From the NCBI RefSeq assembly GCF_018320785.1, contig NW_024571677.1, positions 62,001 through 126,000 of the forward strand: a stretch of DNA of 64,000 bases, in the 5' to 3' direction. Source of the stretch: Cheilinus undulatus. Its lineage: Eukaryota > Chordata > Actinopteri > Labriformes > Labridae. Positions 17,739 through 32,700 of the stretch are shown in pieces (position 1 is the stretch's first letter; each line of letters starts with the position of its first letter). The notes under the pieces are model-generated. The model saw nothing but the letters and a program-made list of their open reading frames with translations. It had not been told where the DNA came from and ran no database searches. The translations under genes and the position numbers were made by a program.

Positions 17739-20700
17739 TACAGCTCAGTTAAAGTCTAGTTTACTCCAGCAGTTAAGTACTAGTTCACTACAACAGATAA
17801 GGACTAGTTCACTACAACAGATAAGGACTAGTTCACTACAACAGATGAGGACTAGTTCACTACAACAGTTAGAGGACTAGTTCACTACAACAGTTAAAGG
17901 ACTAGTTCACTACAACAGTTAGAGGACTAGTTCACTACAACAGTTAAGGACTAGTTCACTACAACAGTTAAGGACTAGTTCACTACAACAGTTAAAGGAC
18001 TAGTTCACTACAACAGTTAGAGGACAAGTTCACTACAACAGTTAAGGACTAGTTCACTACAACAGTTAAGGACTAGTTCACTACAACAGTTAAGGACTAG
18101 TTCACTACAACAGTTAAATGACTAGTTCACTACAGCACTTAGAGGACTAGTTCACTACAACAGTTAAGGACTAGTTCACTACAACAGTTAAAGGACTAGT
18201 TCACTACAGCAGTTAGAGGACTAGTTCACTACAACAGTTAAGGACTAGTTCACTACAACAGTTAAAGGACTAGTTCACTACAACAGTTAAAGGACTAGTT
18301 CACTACAACAGTTAGAGGACTAGTTCACTACAACAGTTAAGGACTAGTTCACTACAACAGTTAAGGACTAGTTCACTACAACATTTAAAGGACTAGTTCA
18401 CTACAGCAGTTAGAGGACTAGTTCACTACAACAGTTAAGGACTAGTTCACTACAACAGTTAAAGGACTAGTTCACTACAGCAGTTAGAGGACTAGTTCAC
18501 TACACCAGGGACTAGTTCACTACAACCGTTAACGTCTAGTGCACGACAACAGTTAGAGGACTAGTTCACTACAACAGTTAAAGGAATAGTTCACTACAAA
18601 AGGTAAAGGACTAGTTCACTACAACAGTTAAGGACTAGTTCACTACAACAGTTAAGGACTAGTTCACTACAACAGTTAAGGACTAGTTCACTACAACAGT
18701 TAAGGACTAGTTCACTACAACAGTTAAAGGACTAGTTCACTACAACAGTTAAGGACTAGTTCACAACAACAGTTAGAGGACTAGTTCACTACAACAGTTA
18801 GAGGACTAGTTCACTACAACAGTTAGAGGACTAGTTCACTACAACAGTTAAAGGACTAGTTCACTACAACAGTTAGAGGACTAGTTCACTACAACAGTTA
18901 GAGGACTAGTTCACTACAACAGTTAGAGGACTAGTTCACTACAACAGTTAGAGGACTAGTTCACTACAACAGTTAAGGACTAGTTCACAACAACAGTTAG
19001 AGGACTAGTTCACTACAACAGTTAGAGGACTAGTTCACTACAACAGTTAAGGACTAGTTCACAAAAACAGTTACAGGTCTACTTCACTACAACAGTTAAA
19101 TGACTAGTTCAATACAACAGTTATAGGTCTAGTTCTCTACAACAGTTAGAGGACTAGTTCACTACAACAGTTAGAGGACTAGTTCACTACAACAGTTAAA
19201 GGACTAGTTCACTACAACAGTTAAGGCCTAGTTAACTACAACAGGTAGAGGACTAGTTCACTACAACAGTTAGAGGACTAGTTCACGACAACAGTTAGAG
19301 GACTAGTTCACTACAACAGTTAAGGACTAGTTCACTACAAAAGTTAAAGGACTAGTTCACTACAGCAGTTAGAGGACTAGTTCACTACAACAGATGAGGA
19401 CTAGTTCACTACAACAGTTAAGGACTAGTTCACTACAACAGTTAAAGGACTAGTTCACTACAACAGTTAGAGGACTAGTTCACTACAACAGTTAAGGACT
19501 AGTTCACTACAACAGATGAGGACTAGTTCACTACAACAGTTAAAGGACTAGTTCACTACAGCAGTTAGAGGACTAGTTCACTACAACAGTTAAGGACTAG
19601 TTCACTACAACAGTTAAAGGACTAGTTCACTACAGCAGTTAGAGGACTAGTTCACTACAACAGTTAAGGACTAGTTCACTACAACAGTTAAAGGACTAGT
19701 TCACTACAACAGTTAAAGGACTAGTTCACTACAACAGTTAGAGGACTAGTTCACTACAACAGTTAAGGACTAGTTCACTACAACAGTTAAGGACTAGTTC
19801 ACTACAACAGTTAAAGGACTAGTTCACTACAACAGTTAGAGGACTAGTTCACTACAACAGTTAAGGACTAGTTCACTACAACAGTTAAAGGACTAGTTCA
19901 CTACAGCAGTTAGAGGACTAGTTCACTACAACAGTTAAGGACTAGTTCACTACAACAGTTAAGGACTAGTTCACTACAACAGTTAAAGGACTAGTTCACT
20001 ACAACAGTTAAGGACTAGTTCACTACAACAGTTAGAGGACAAGTTCACTACAACAGTTAGAGGACTAGTTCACTACAACAGTTAGAGGACTAGTTCACTA
20101 CAACAGTTAGAGGACTAGTTCACTACAACAGTTAAAGGACTAGTTCACTACAACAGTTAAGGACTAGTTCACAACAACAGTTAGAGGACTAGTTCACTAC
20201 AACATTTAAAGGACTAGTTCACTACAACAGTTAGAGGACTAGTTCACTACAACAGTTAAGGACTAGTTCACTACAAAAGTTAAAGGACTAGTTCACTACA
20301 GCAGTTAAAGGACTAGTTCACTACAACAGTTAAGGACTAGTTCACTACAACAGTTAAAGGACTAGTTCACTACAGCAGTTAGAGGAATAGTTCACTAAAA
20401 CAGTTAAGGACTAGTTAAATACAACAGTTAAGGACTATTTCACTACAACAGTTACAGGACTAGTTCACTACAACAGTTAAGGACTAGTTCACTACAACAG
20501 TTAAAGGACTAGTTCACTACAACAGTTAAAGGACTAGTTCACTACAACAGTTAAGGACTAGTTCACTACAACAGTTAGAGGACTAGTTCACTACAACAGT
20601 TAAGGACTAGTTCACTACAACAGTTAAGGACTAGTTCACTACAACAGTTAAGGACTAGTTCACTACAACAGTTAGAGGACTAGTTCACTACAACAGTTAA

Positions 20701-23700
20701 GGACTAGTTCACTACAGCAGTTAAGGACTAGTTCACTACAGCAGTTAAGGACTAGTTCACTACAACAGTTAAAGGACTAGTTCACTACAACAGTTAAGGA
20801 CTAGTTCACTACAACAGTTAGAGGACTAGTTCACTACAACAGTTAAGGACTAGTTCACTACAACAGTTAAAGGACTAGTTCACTACAACAGTTAAGGACT
20901 AGTTCACTACAGCAGTTAAGGACTAGTTCACTACAACAGTTAGAGGACTAGTTCACTACAACAGTTAAGGACTAGTTCACTACAACAGTTAAGGACTAGT
21001 TCACTACAACAGTTAAGGACTAGTTCACTACAACAGTTAAGGACTAGTTCACTACAACAGTTAGAGGACTAGTTCACTACAACAGTTAAGGACTAGTTCA
21101 CTACAACAGTTAAAGGACTAGTTCACTACAACAGTTAGAGGACTAGTTCACTACAACAGTTAAGGACTAGTTCACTACAACAGTTAGAGGACTAGTTCAC
21201 TACAACAGTTAAGGACTAGTTCACTACAACAGTTAAAGGACTAGTTCACTACAACAGTTAAGGACTAGTTCACTACAACAGTTAAAGGACTAGTTCACTA
21301 CAACAGTTAAGGACTAGTTCACTACAACAGTTAGAGGACTAGTTCACTACAACAGTTAAAGACTAGTTCACTACAGTTAAGGACTAGTTCACTACAGCAG
21401 TTAAGGACTAGTTCACTACAACAGTTAAAGGACTAGTTCACTACAACAGTTAGGACTAGTTCACTACAACAGTTAGAGGACTAGTTCACTACAACAGGAC
21501 TAGTTCACTACAACAGTTAAAGGACTAGTTCACTACAACAGTTAAGGACTAGTTCACTACAGCAGTTAAGGACTAGTTCACTACAACAGTTAGAGGACTA
21601 GTTCACTACAACAGTTAAGGACTAGTTCACTACAACAGTTAAGGACTAGTTCACTACAACAGTTAAGGACTAGTTCACTACAACAGTTAAGGACTAGTTC
21701 ACTACAACAGTTAGAGGACTAGTTCACTACAACAGTTAAGGACTAGTTCACTACAACAGTTAAAGGACTAGTTCACTACAACAGTTAAGGACTAGTTCAC
21801 TACAACAGTTAGAGGACTAGTTCACTACAACAGTTAAGGACTAGTTCACTACAGCAGTTAAGGACTAGTTCACTACAGCAGTTAAGGACTAGTTCACTAC
21901 AACAGTTAAAGGACTAGTTCACTACAACAGTTAAGGACTAGTTCACTACAACAGTTAGAGGACTAGTTCACTACAACAGTTAAGGACTAGTTCACTACAA
22001 CAGTTAAAGGACTAGTTCACTACAACAGTTAAAGGACTAGTTCACTACAGCAGTTAAGGACTAGTTCACTACAGCAGTTAAGGACTAGTTCACTACAACA
22101 GTTAGAGGACTAGTTCACTACAACAGTTAAGGACTAGTTCACTACAACAGTTAAGGACTAGTTCACTACAACAGTTAAGGACTAGTTCACTACAACAGTT
22201 AAGGACTAGTTCACTACAACAGTTAGAGGACTAGTTCACTACAACAGTTAAGGACTAGTTCACTACAACAGTTAAAGGACTAGTTCACTACAACAGTTAG
22301 AGGACTAGTTCACTACAACAGTTAAGGACTAGTTCACTACAACAGTTAGAGGACTAGTTCACTACAACAGTTAAGGACTAGTTCACTACAACAGTTAAAG
22401 GACTAGTTCACTACAACAGTTAAGGACTAGTTCACTACAACAGTTAAAGGACTAGTTCACTACAACAGTTAAGGACTAGTTCACTACAACAGTTAGAGGA
22501 CTAGTTCACTACAACAGTTAAGGACTAGTTCACTACAGCAGTTAAGGACTAGTTCACTACAGCAGTTAAGGACTAGTTCACTACAACAGTTAAAGGACTA
22601 GTTCACTACAACAGTTAAGGACTAGTTCACTACAACAGTTAGAGGACTAGTTCACTACAACAGTTAAGGACTAGTTCACTACAACAGTTAAAGGACTAGT
22701 TCACTACAACAGTTAAGGACTAGTTCACTACAGCAGTTAAGGACTAGTTCACTACAACAGTTAGAGGACTAGTTCACTACAACAGTTAAGGACTAGTTCA
22801 CTACAACAGTTAAGGACTAGTTCACTACAACAGTTAAGGACTAGTTCACTACAACAGTTAAGGACTAGTTCACTACAACAGTTAGAGGACTAGTTCACTA
22901 CAACAGTTAAGGACTAGTTCACTACAACAGTTAAAGGACTAGTTCACTACAACAGTTAGAGGACTAGTTCACTACAACAGTTAAGGACTAGTTCACTACA
23001 ACAGTTAGAGGACTAGTTCACTACAACAGTTAAGGACTAGTTCACTACAACAGTTAAAGGACTAGTTCACTACAACAGTTAAAGGACTAGTTCACTACAA
23101 CAGTTAAAGACTAGTTCACTACAACAGTTAAAGGACTAGTTCACTACAGCAGTTAGAGGACTAGTTCACTACAACAGTTAAAGACTAGTTCACTACAACA
23201 GTTAAAGGACTAGTTCACTACAACAGTTAAGGTCTAGTTCACTACAACAGTTAAAGGACTAGTTCACTACAACAGTTAAGGACTAATTCACTACAACAGT
23301 TAAGGTCTAGTTCACTACAACAGTTAAAGGACTAGTTCACTACAACAGTTAAGGTCTAGTTCACTACAACAGTTAAAGGACTAGTTCACTACAACAGTTA
23401 AAGGACTAGTTCACTACAGCAGTTAGAGGACTAGTTCACTACAACAGTTAAAGACTAGTTCACTACAACAGTTAAAGGACTAGTTCACTACAACAGTTAA
23501 GGTCTAGTTCACTACAACAGTTAAAGGACTAGTTCACTACAACAGTTAAGGACTAGTTCACTACAACAGTTAAAGGACTAGTTCACTACAACAGTTAAAG
23601 ACTAGTTCACTACAACAGTTAAAGGACTAGTTCACTACAACAGTTAAGGTCTAGTTCACTACAACAGTTAAAGGACTAGTTCACTACAACAGTTAAAGAC

Positions 23701-26700
23701 TAGTTCACTACAACAGTTAAGGACTAGTTCACTACAACAGTTAAGGACTAGTTCACTACAACAGTTAAAGGACTAGTTCACTACAACAGTTCAGGACTAG
23801 TTCACTACAACAGTTAAAGGACTAGTTCACTACAACAGTTAAAGGACTAGTTCACTACAACAGTTAAGGACTAGTTCACTACAACAGTTAGAGGACTAGT
23901 TCACTACAACAGTAAGGGGACTAGTTCACTACAACAGTTAAAGACTAGTTCACTACAACAGTTAAAGGACTAGTTCACTACAACAGTTAAGGACTAGTTC
24001 ACTACAACAGTTAAGGACTAGTTCACTACAACAGTTAAAGGACTAGTTCACTACAACAGTTAAAGACTAGTTCACTACAACAGTTAAGGACTAGTTCACT
24101 ACAACTGTAAAGGACTAGTTCACTACAACAGTTAAGGACTAGTTCACTACAACAGTTAGAGGACAAGTTCACTACAACAGTTAAGGACTAGTTCACTACA
24201 ACAGTTAAGGACTAGTTCACTACAACAGTTAAGGACTAGTTCACTACAACAGTTAAAGGACTAGTTCACTACAGCACTTAGAGGACTAGTTCACTACAAC
24301 AGTTAAGGACTAGTTCACTACAACAGTTAAAGGACTAGTTCACTACAGCAGTTAGAGGACTAGTTCACTACAACAGTTAAGGACTAGTTCACTACAACAG
24401 TTAAAGGACTAGTTCACTACAACAGTTAAAGGACTAGTTCACTACAACAGTTAGAGGACTAGTTCACTACAACAGTTAAGGACTAGTTCACTACAACAGT
24501 TAAGGACTAGTTCACTACAACATTTAAAGGACTAGTTCACTACAGCAGTTAGAGGACTAGTTCACTACAACAGTTAAGGACTAGTTCACTACAACAGTTA
24601 AAGGACTAGTTCACTACAGCAGTTAGAGGACTAGTTCACTACAACAGTTAAGGACTAGTTCACTACAACAGTTAAGGACTAGTTCACTACAACAGTTAGA
24701 GGACTAGTTCACTACAACAGTTAAAGGACTAGTTCACTACAAAAGTTAAAGGACTAGTTCACTACAACAGTTAAGGACTAGTTCACTACAACAGTTAAGG
24801 ACTAGTTCACTACAACAGTTAAGGACTAGTTCACTACAACAGTTAAGGACTAGTTCACTACAACAGTTAAAGGACTAGTTCACTACAACAGTTAAGGACT
24901 AGTTCACAACAACAGTTAGAGGACTAGTTCACTACAACAGTTAGAGGACTAGTTCACTACAACAGTTAGAGGACTAGTTCACTACAACAGTTAAAGGACT
25001 AGTTCACTACAACAGTTAGAGGACTAGTTCACTACAACAGTTAGAGGACTAGTTCACAACAACAGTTAGAGGACTAGTTCACTACAACAGTTAGAGGACT
25101 AGTTCACTACAACAGTTAAGGACTAGTTCACAACAACAGTTAGAGGACTAGTTCACTACAACAGTTAGAGGACTAGTTCACTACAACAGTTAAGGACTAG
25201 TTCACAACAACAGTTAGAGGACTACTTCACTACAACAGTTAAAGGACTAGTTCACTACAACAGTTAGAGGACTAGTTCACAACAACAGTTAGAGGACTAG
25301 TTCACTACAACAGTTAGAGGACTAGTTCACTACAACAGTTAAAGGACTAGTTCACTACAACAGTTAAGGACTAGTTCACAACAACAGTTAGAGGACTAGT
25401 TCACTACAACAGTTAGAGGACTAGTTCACTACAACAGTTAGAGGACTAGTTCACTACAACAGTTAAGGACTAGTTCACTACAAAAGTTAAAGGACTAGTT
25501 CACTACAGCAGTTAGAGGACTAGTTCACTACAACAGATGAGGACTAGTTCACTACAACAGTTAAGGACTAGTTCACTACAACAGTTAAAGGACTAGTTCA
25601 CTACAACAGTTAGAGGACTAGTTCACTACAACAGTTAAGGACTAGTTCACTACAACAGATGAGGACTAGTTCACTACAACAGTTAAAGGACTAGTTCACT
25701 ACAGCAGTTAGAGGACTAGTTCACTACAACAGTTAAGGACTAGTTCACTACAACAGTTAAAGGACTAGTTCACTACAGCAGTTAGAGGACTAGTTCACTA
25801 CAACAGTTAAGGACTAGTTCACTACAACAGTTAAAGGACTAGTTCACTACAACAGTTAAAGGACTAGTTCACTACAACAGTTAGAGGACTAGTTCACTAC
25901 AACAGTTAAGGACTAGTTCACTACAACAGTTAAGGACTAGTTCACTACAACAGTTAAAGGACTAGTTCACTACAGCAGTTAGAGGACTAGTTCACTACAA
26001 CAGTTAAGGACTAGTTCACTACAACAGTTAAAGGACTAGTTCACTACAGCAGTTAGAGGACTAGTTCACTACAACAGTTAAGGACTAGTTCACTACAACA
26101 GTTAAGGACTAGTTCACTACAACAGTTAAAGGACTAGTTCACTACAACAGTTAAGGACTAGTTCACAACAACAGTTAGAGGACTAGTTCACTACAACAGT
26201 TAGAGGACTAGTTCACTACAACAGTTAGAGGACTAGTTCACTACAACAGTTAGAGGACTAGTTCACTACAACAGTTAAAGGACTAGTTCACTACAACAGT
26301 TAAGGACTAGTTCACAACAACAGTTAGAGGACTAGTTCACTACAACAGTTAGAGGACTAGTTCACTACAACAGTTAGAGGACTAGTTCACTACAACAGTT
26401 AAGGACTAGTTCACTACAAAAGTTAAAGGACTAGTTCACTACAGCAGTTAAAGGACTAGTTCACTACAACAGTTAAGGACTAGTTCACTACAACAGTTAA
26501 AGGACTAGTTCACTACAGCAGTTAGAGGACTAGTTCACTACAACAGTTAAGGACTTGTTCAATACAACAGTTAAGGACTTGTTCAATACAACAGTTAAGG
26601 ACTAGTTCACTACAACAGTTAAGGACTAGTTCACTACAACAGTTAAAGGACTAGTTCACTACAACAGTTAAAGGACTAGTTCACTACAACAGTTAAGGAC

Positions 26701-29700
26701 TAGTTCACTACAACAGTTAGAGGACTAGTTCACTACAACAGTTAAGGACTAGTTCACTACAACAGTTAAGGACTAGTTCACTACAACAGTTAAGGACTAG
26801 TTCACTACAACAGTTAGAGGACTAGTTCACTACAACAGTTAAGGACTAGTTCACTACAGCAGTTAAGGACTAGTTCACTACAGCAGTTAAGGACTAGTTC
26901 ACTACAACAGTTAAAGGACTAGTTCACTACAACAGTTAAGGACTAGTTCACTACAACAGTTAGAGGACTAGTTCACTACAACAGTTAAGGACTAGTTCAC
27001 TACAACAGTTAAAGGACTAGTTCACTACAACAGTTAAGGACTAGTTCACTACAGCAGTTAAGGACTAGTTCACTACAACAGTTAGAGGACTAGTTCACTA
27101 CAACAGTTAAGGACTAGTTCACTACAACAGTTAAGGACTAGTTCACTACAACAGTTAAGGACTAGTTCACTACAACAGTTAAGGACTAGTTCACTACAAC
27201 AGTTAGAGGACTAGTTCACTACAACAGTTAAGGACTAGTTCACTACAACAGTTAAAGGACTAGTTCACTACAACAGTTAGAGGACTAGTTCACTACAACA
27301 GTTAAGGACTAGTTCACTACAACAGTTAGAGGACTAGTTCACTACAACAGTTAAGGACTAGTTCACTACAACAGTTAAAGGACTAGTTCACTACAACAGT
27401 TAAGGACTAGTTCACTACAACAGTTAAAGGACTAGTTCACTACAACAGTTAAGGACTAGTTCACTACAACAGTTAGAGGACTAGTTCACTACAACAGTTA
27501 AGGACTAGTTCACTACAGCAGTTAAGGACTAGTTCACTACAACAGTTAAGGACTAGTTCACTACAACAGTTAAAGGACTAGTTCACTACAACAGTTAAGG
27601 ACTAGTTCACTACAACAGTTAGAGGACTAGTTCACTACAACAGTTAAGGACTAGTTCACTACAACAGTTAAAGGACTAGTTCACTACAACAGTTAAGGAC
27701 TAGTTCACTACAGCAGTTAAGGACTAGTTCACTACAACAGTTAGAGGACTAGTTCACTACAACAGTTAAGGACTAGTTCACTACAACAGTTAAGGACTAG
27801 TTCACTACAACAGTTAAGGACTAGTTCACTACAACAGTTAAGGACTAGTTCACTACAACAGTTAAGGACTAGTTCACTACAACAGTTAGAGGACTAGTTC
27901 ACTACAACAGTTAAGGACTAGTTCACTACAACAGTTAAAGGACTAGTTCACTACAACAGTTAAGGACTAGTTCACTACAACAGTTAGAGGACTAGTTCAC
28001 TACAACAGTTAAGGACTAGTTCACTACAGCAGTTAAGGACTAGTTCACTACAGCAGTTAAGGACTAGTTCACTACAACAGTTAAAGGACTAGTTCACTAC
28101 AACAGTTAAGGACTAGTTCACTACAACAGTTAGAGGACTAGTTCACTACAACAGTTAAGGACTAGTTCACTACAACAGTTAAAGGACTAGTTCACTACAA
28201 CAGTTAAAGGACTAGTTCACTACAGCAGTTAAGGACTAGTTCACTACAGCAGTTAAGGACTAGTTCACTACAACAGTTAGAGGACTAGTTCACTACAACA
28301 GTTAAGGACTAGTTCACTACAACAGTTAAGGACTAGTTCACTACAACAGTTAAGGACTAGTTCACTACAACAGTTAAGGACTAGTTCACAAAAACACTTA
28401 CAGGACTAGTTCACTACAACAGTTAAGGACTAGTTCACTACAACAGTTAAAGGACTAGTTCACTACAACAGTTAGAGGACTAGTTCACTACAACAGTTAA
28501 GGACTAGTTCACTACAACAGTTAGAGGACTAGTTCACTACAACAGTTAAGGACTAGTTCACTACAACAGTTAAAGGACTAGTTCACTACAACAGTTAAGG
28601 ACTAGTTCACTACAACAGTTAAAGGACTAGTTCACTACAACAGTTAAGGACTAGTTCACTACAACAGTTAGAGGACTAGTTCACTACAACAGTTAAGGAC
28701 TAGTTCACTACAGCAGTTAAGGACTAGTTCACTACAGCAGTTAAGGACTAGTTCACTACAACAGTTAAAGGACTAGTTCACTACAACAGTTAATGACTAT
28801 TTCACTACAACATTTAGAGGACTAGTTCACTACAACAGTTAGAGACTAGTTCACTACAACAGTTAAAGGACTAGTTCACTACAACAGTTAAGGACTAGTT
28901 CACTACAGTTAAGGACTAGTTCACTACAACAGTTAGAGGACTAGTTCACTACAACAGTTAAGGACTAGTTCACTACAACAGTTAAGGACTAGTTCACTAC
29001 AACAGTTAAGGACTAGTTCACTACAACAGTTAAGGACTAGTTCACTACAACAGTTAAGGACTAGTTCACTACAACAGTTAGAGGACTAGTTCACTACAAC
29101 AGTTAAGGACTAGTTCACTACAACAGTTAAAGGACTAGTTCACTACAACAGTTAGAGGACTAGTTCACTACAACAGTTAAGGACTAGTTCACTACAACAG
29201 TTAGAGGACTAGTTCACTACAACAGTTAAGGACTAGTTCACTACAACAGTTAAAGGACTAGTTCACTACAACAGTTAAAGGACTAGTTCACTACAACAGT
29301 TAAAGACTAGTTCACTACAACAGTTAAAGGACTAGTTCACTACAGCAGTTAGAGGACTAGTTCACTACAACAGTTAAAGACTAGTTCACTACAACAGTTA
29401 AAGGACTAGTTCACTACAACAGTTAAGGTCTAGTTCACTACAACAGTTAAAGGACTAGTTCACTACAACAGTTAAAGACTAGTTCATTACAACAGTTAAG
29501 GTCTAGTTCACTACAACAGTTAAAGGACTAGTTCACTACAACAGTTAAGGTCTAGTTCACTACAACAGTTAAAGGACTAGTTCACTACAACAGTTAAAGG
29601 ACTAGTTCACTACAGCAGTTAGAGGACTAGTTCACTACAACAGTTAAAGACTAGTTCACTACAACAGTTAAAGGACTAGTTCACTACAACAGTTAAGGTC

Positions 29701-32700
29701 TAGTTCACTACAACAGTTAAAGGACTAGTTCACTACAACAGTTAAGGACTAGTTCACTACAACAGTTAAAGGACTAGTTCACTACAACAGTTAGAGGACT
29801 AGTTCACTACAACAGTTAAAGGACTAGTTCACTACAACAGTTAAGGTCTAGTTCACTACAACAGTTAAAGGACTAGTTCACTACAACAGTTAAAGACTAG
29901 TTCACTACAACAGTTAAGGACTAGTTCACTACAACAGTTAAGGACTAGTTCACTACAACAGTTAAAGGACTAGTTCACTACAACAGTTCAGGACTAGTTC
30001 ACTACAACAGTTAAAGGACTAGTTCACTACAACAGTTAAAGGACTAGTTCACTACAACAGTTAAGGACTAGTTCACTACAACAGTTAGAGGACTAGTTCA
30101 CTACAACAGTAAGGGGACTAGTTCACTACAACAGTTAAAGACTAGTTCACTACAACAGTTAAAGGACTAGTTCACTACAACAGTTAAGGACTAGTTCACT
30201 ACAACAGTTAAGGACTAGTTCACTACAACAGTTAAAGGACTAGTTCACTACAACAGTTAAAGACTAGTTCACTACAACAGTTAAGGACTAGTTCACTACA
30301 ACTGTAAAGGACTAGTTCACTACAACAGTTAAAGACTAGTTCACTACAACAGTTAAAGGACTAGTTCACTACAACAGTTAAAGACTAGTTCACTACAACA
30401 GTTAAAGGACTAGTTCACTACAACAGTTAAAGACTAGTTCACTACAACAGTTAAGGACTAGTTCACTACAACTGTAAAGGACTAGTTCACTACAACAGTT
30501 AAAGACTAGTTCACTACAACAGTTAAGGACTAGTTCACTACAACAGTTAAGGACTAGTTCACTACAACAGTTAAAGACTAGTTCACTACAACAGTTAAGG
30601 ACTAGTTCACTACAACAGTAAGGGGACTAGTTCACTACAACAGTTAAAGACTAGTTCACTACAACAGTTAAAGGACTAGTTCACTACAACAGTTAAGGAC
30701 TAGTTCACTACAAAAGTTAAAGACTAGTTCACTACAACAGTTAAGGACTAGTTCACTACAACAGTTAAAGGACTAGTTCACTACAACAGTTAAGGACTAG
30801 TTCACTACAACAGTTAAAGGACTAGTTCACTACAACAGTTAAGGACTAGTTCACTACAACAGTTAAAGGACTAGTTCACTACAACAGTTAAAGGACTAGT
30901 TCACTACAACAGTTAAGGACTAGTTCACTACAACAGTTAAAGGACTAGTTCACTACAACAGTCAAGGACTAGTTCACTACAAAAGTTAAAGACTAGTTCA
31001 CTACAACAGTTAAAGGACTAGTTCACTACAACAGTTAAAGGACTAGTTCACTACAACAGTTAAAGGACTAGTTCACTACAACAGTTAAGGACTAGTTCAC
31101 TACAACAGTTAGAGGACTAGTTCACTACAACAGTTAGAGGACTAGTTCACTACAACAGTTAAGGACTAGTTCACTACAAAAGTTAGAGGACTAGTTCACT
31201 ACAGCAGTTAGAGGACTAGTTCACTACAACAGATGAGGACTAGTTCACTACAACAGTTAAGGACTAGTTCACTACAACAGTTAAAGGACTAGTTCACTAC
31301 GACAGTTAGAGGACTAGTTCACTACAACAGTTAAGGACTAGTTCACTACAACAGTTAAGGACTAGTTCACTACAGCAGTTAAAGGACTAGTTCACTACAG
31401 CAGTTAGAGGACTACTTCACTACAACAGTTAAGGACTAGTTCACTACAACAGTTAAAGGACTAGTTCACTACAACAGTTAGAGGACTAGTTCACTACAAC
31501 AGTTAAAGGACTAGTTCACTACAACAGTTAAGGACTAGTTCACAACAACAGTTAGAGGACTAGTTCACTACAACAGTTAGAGGACTAGTTCACTACAACA
31601 GTTAAGGACTAGTTCACTACAAAAGTTAAAGGACTAGTTCACTACAGCAGTTAAAGGACTAGTTCACTACAACAGTTAAGGACTAGTTCACTACAACAGT
31701 TAAAGGACTAGTTCACTACAGCAGTTAGAGGACTAGTTCACTACAACAGTTAAGGACTTGTTCAATACAACAGTTAAGGACTTGTTCAATACAACAGTTA
31801 AGGACTAGTTCACTACAACAGTTAAAGGACTAGTTCACTACAACAGTTAAAGGACTAGTTCACTACAACAGTTAAAGGACTAGTTCACTACAACAGTTAA
31901 CGACTAGTTCACTACAACAGTTAGAGGACTAGTTCACTACAACAGTTAAGGACTAGTTCACTACAACAGTTAAAGGACTAGTTCACTACAACAGTTAAGG
32001 ACTAGTTCACTACAACAGTTAGAGGACTAGTTCACTACAACAGTTAAGGACTAGTTCACTACAGCAGTTAAGGACTAGTTCACTACAGCAGTTAAGGACT
32101 AGTTCACTACAACAGTTAAAGGACTAGTTCACTACAACAGTTAAGGACTAGTTCACTACAACAGTTAGAGGACTAGTTCACTACAACAGTTAAGGACTAG
32201 TTCACTACAACAGTTAAAGGACTAGTTCACTACAACAGTTAAGGACTAGTTCACTACAGCAGTTAAGGACTAGTTCACTACAACAGTTAGAGGACTAGTT
32301 CACTACAACAGTTAAGGACTAGTTCACTACAACAGTTAAGGACTAGTTCACTACAACAGTTAAGGACTAGTTCACTACAACAGTTAAGGACTAGTTCACT
32401 ACAACAGTTAGAGGACTAGTTCACTACAACAGTTAAGGACTAGTTCACTACAGCAGTTAAGGACTAGTTCACTACAACAGTTAGAGGACTAGTTCACTAC
32501 AACAGTTAAGGACTAGTTCACTACAACAGTTAGAGGACTAGTTCACTACAACAGTTAAAGGACTAGTTCACTACAACAGTTAAAGGACTAGTTCACTACA
32601 ACAGTTAAGGACTAGTTCACTACAACAGTTAAAGGACTAGTTCACTACAACAGTTAAGGACTAGTTCACTACAACAGTTAGAGGACTAGTTCACTACAAC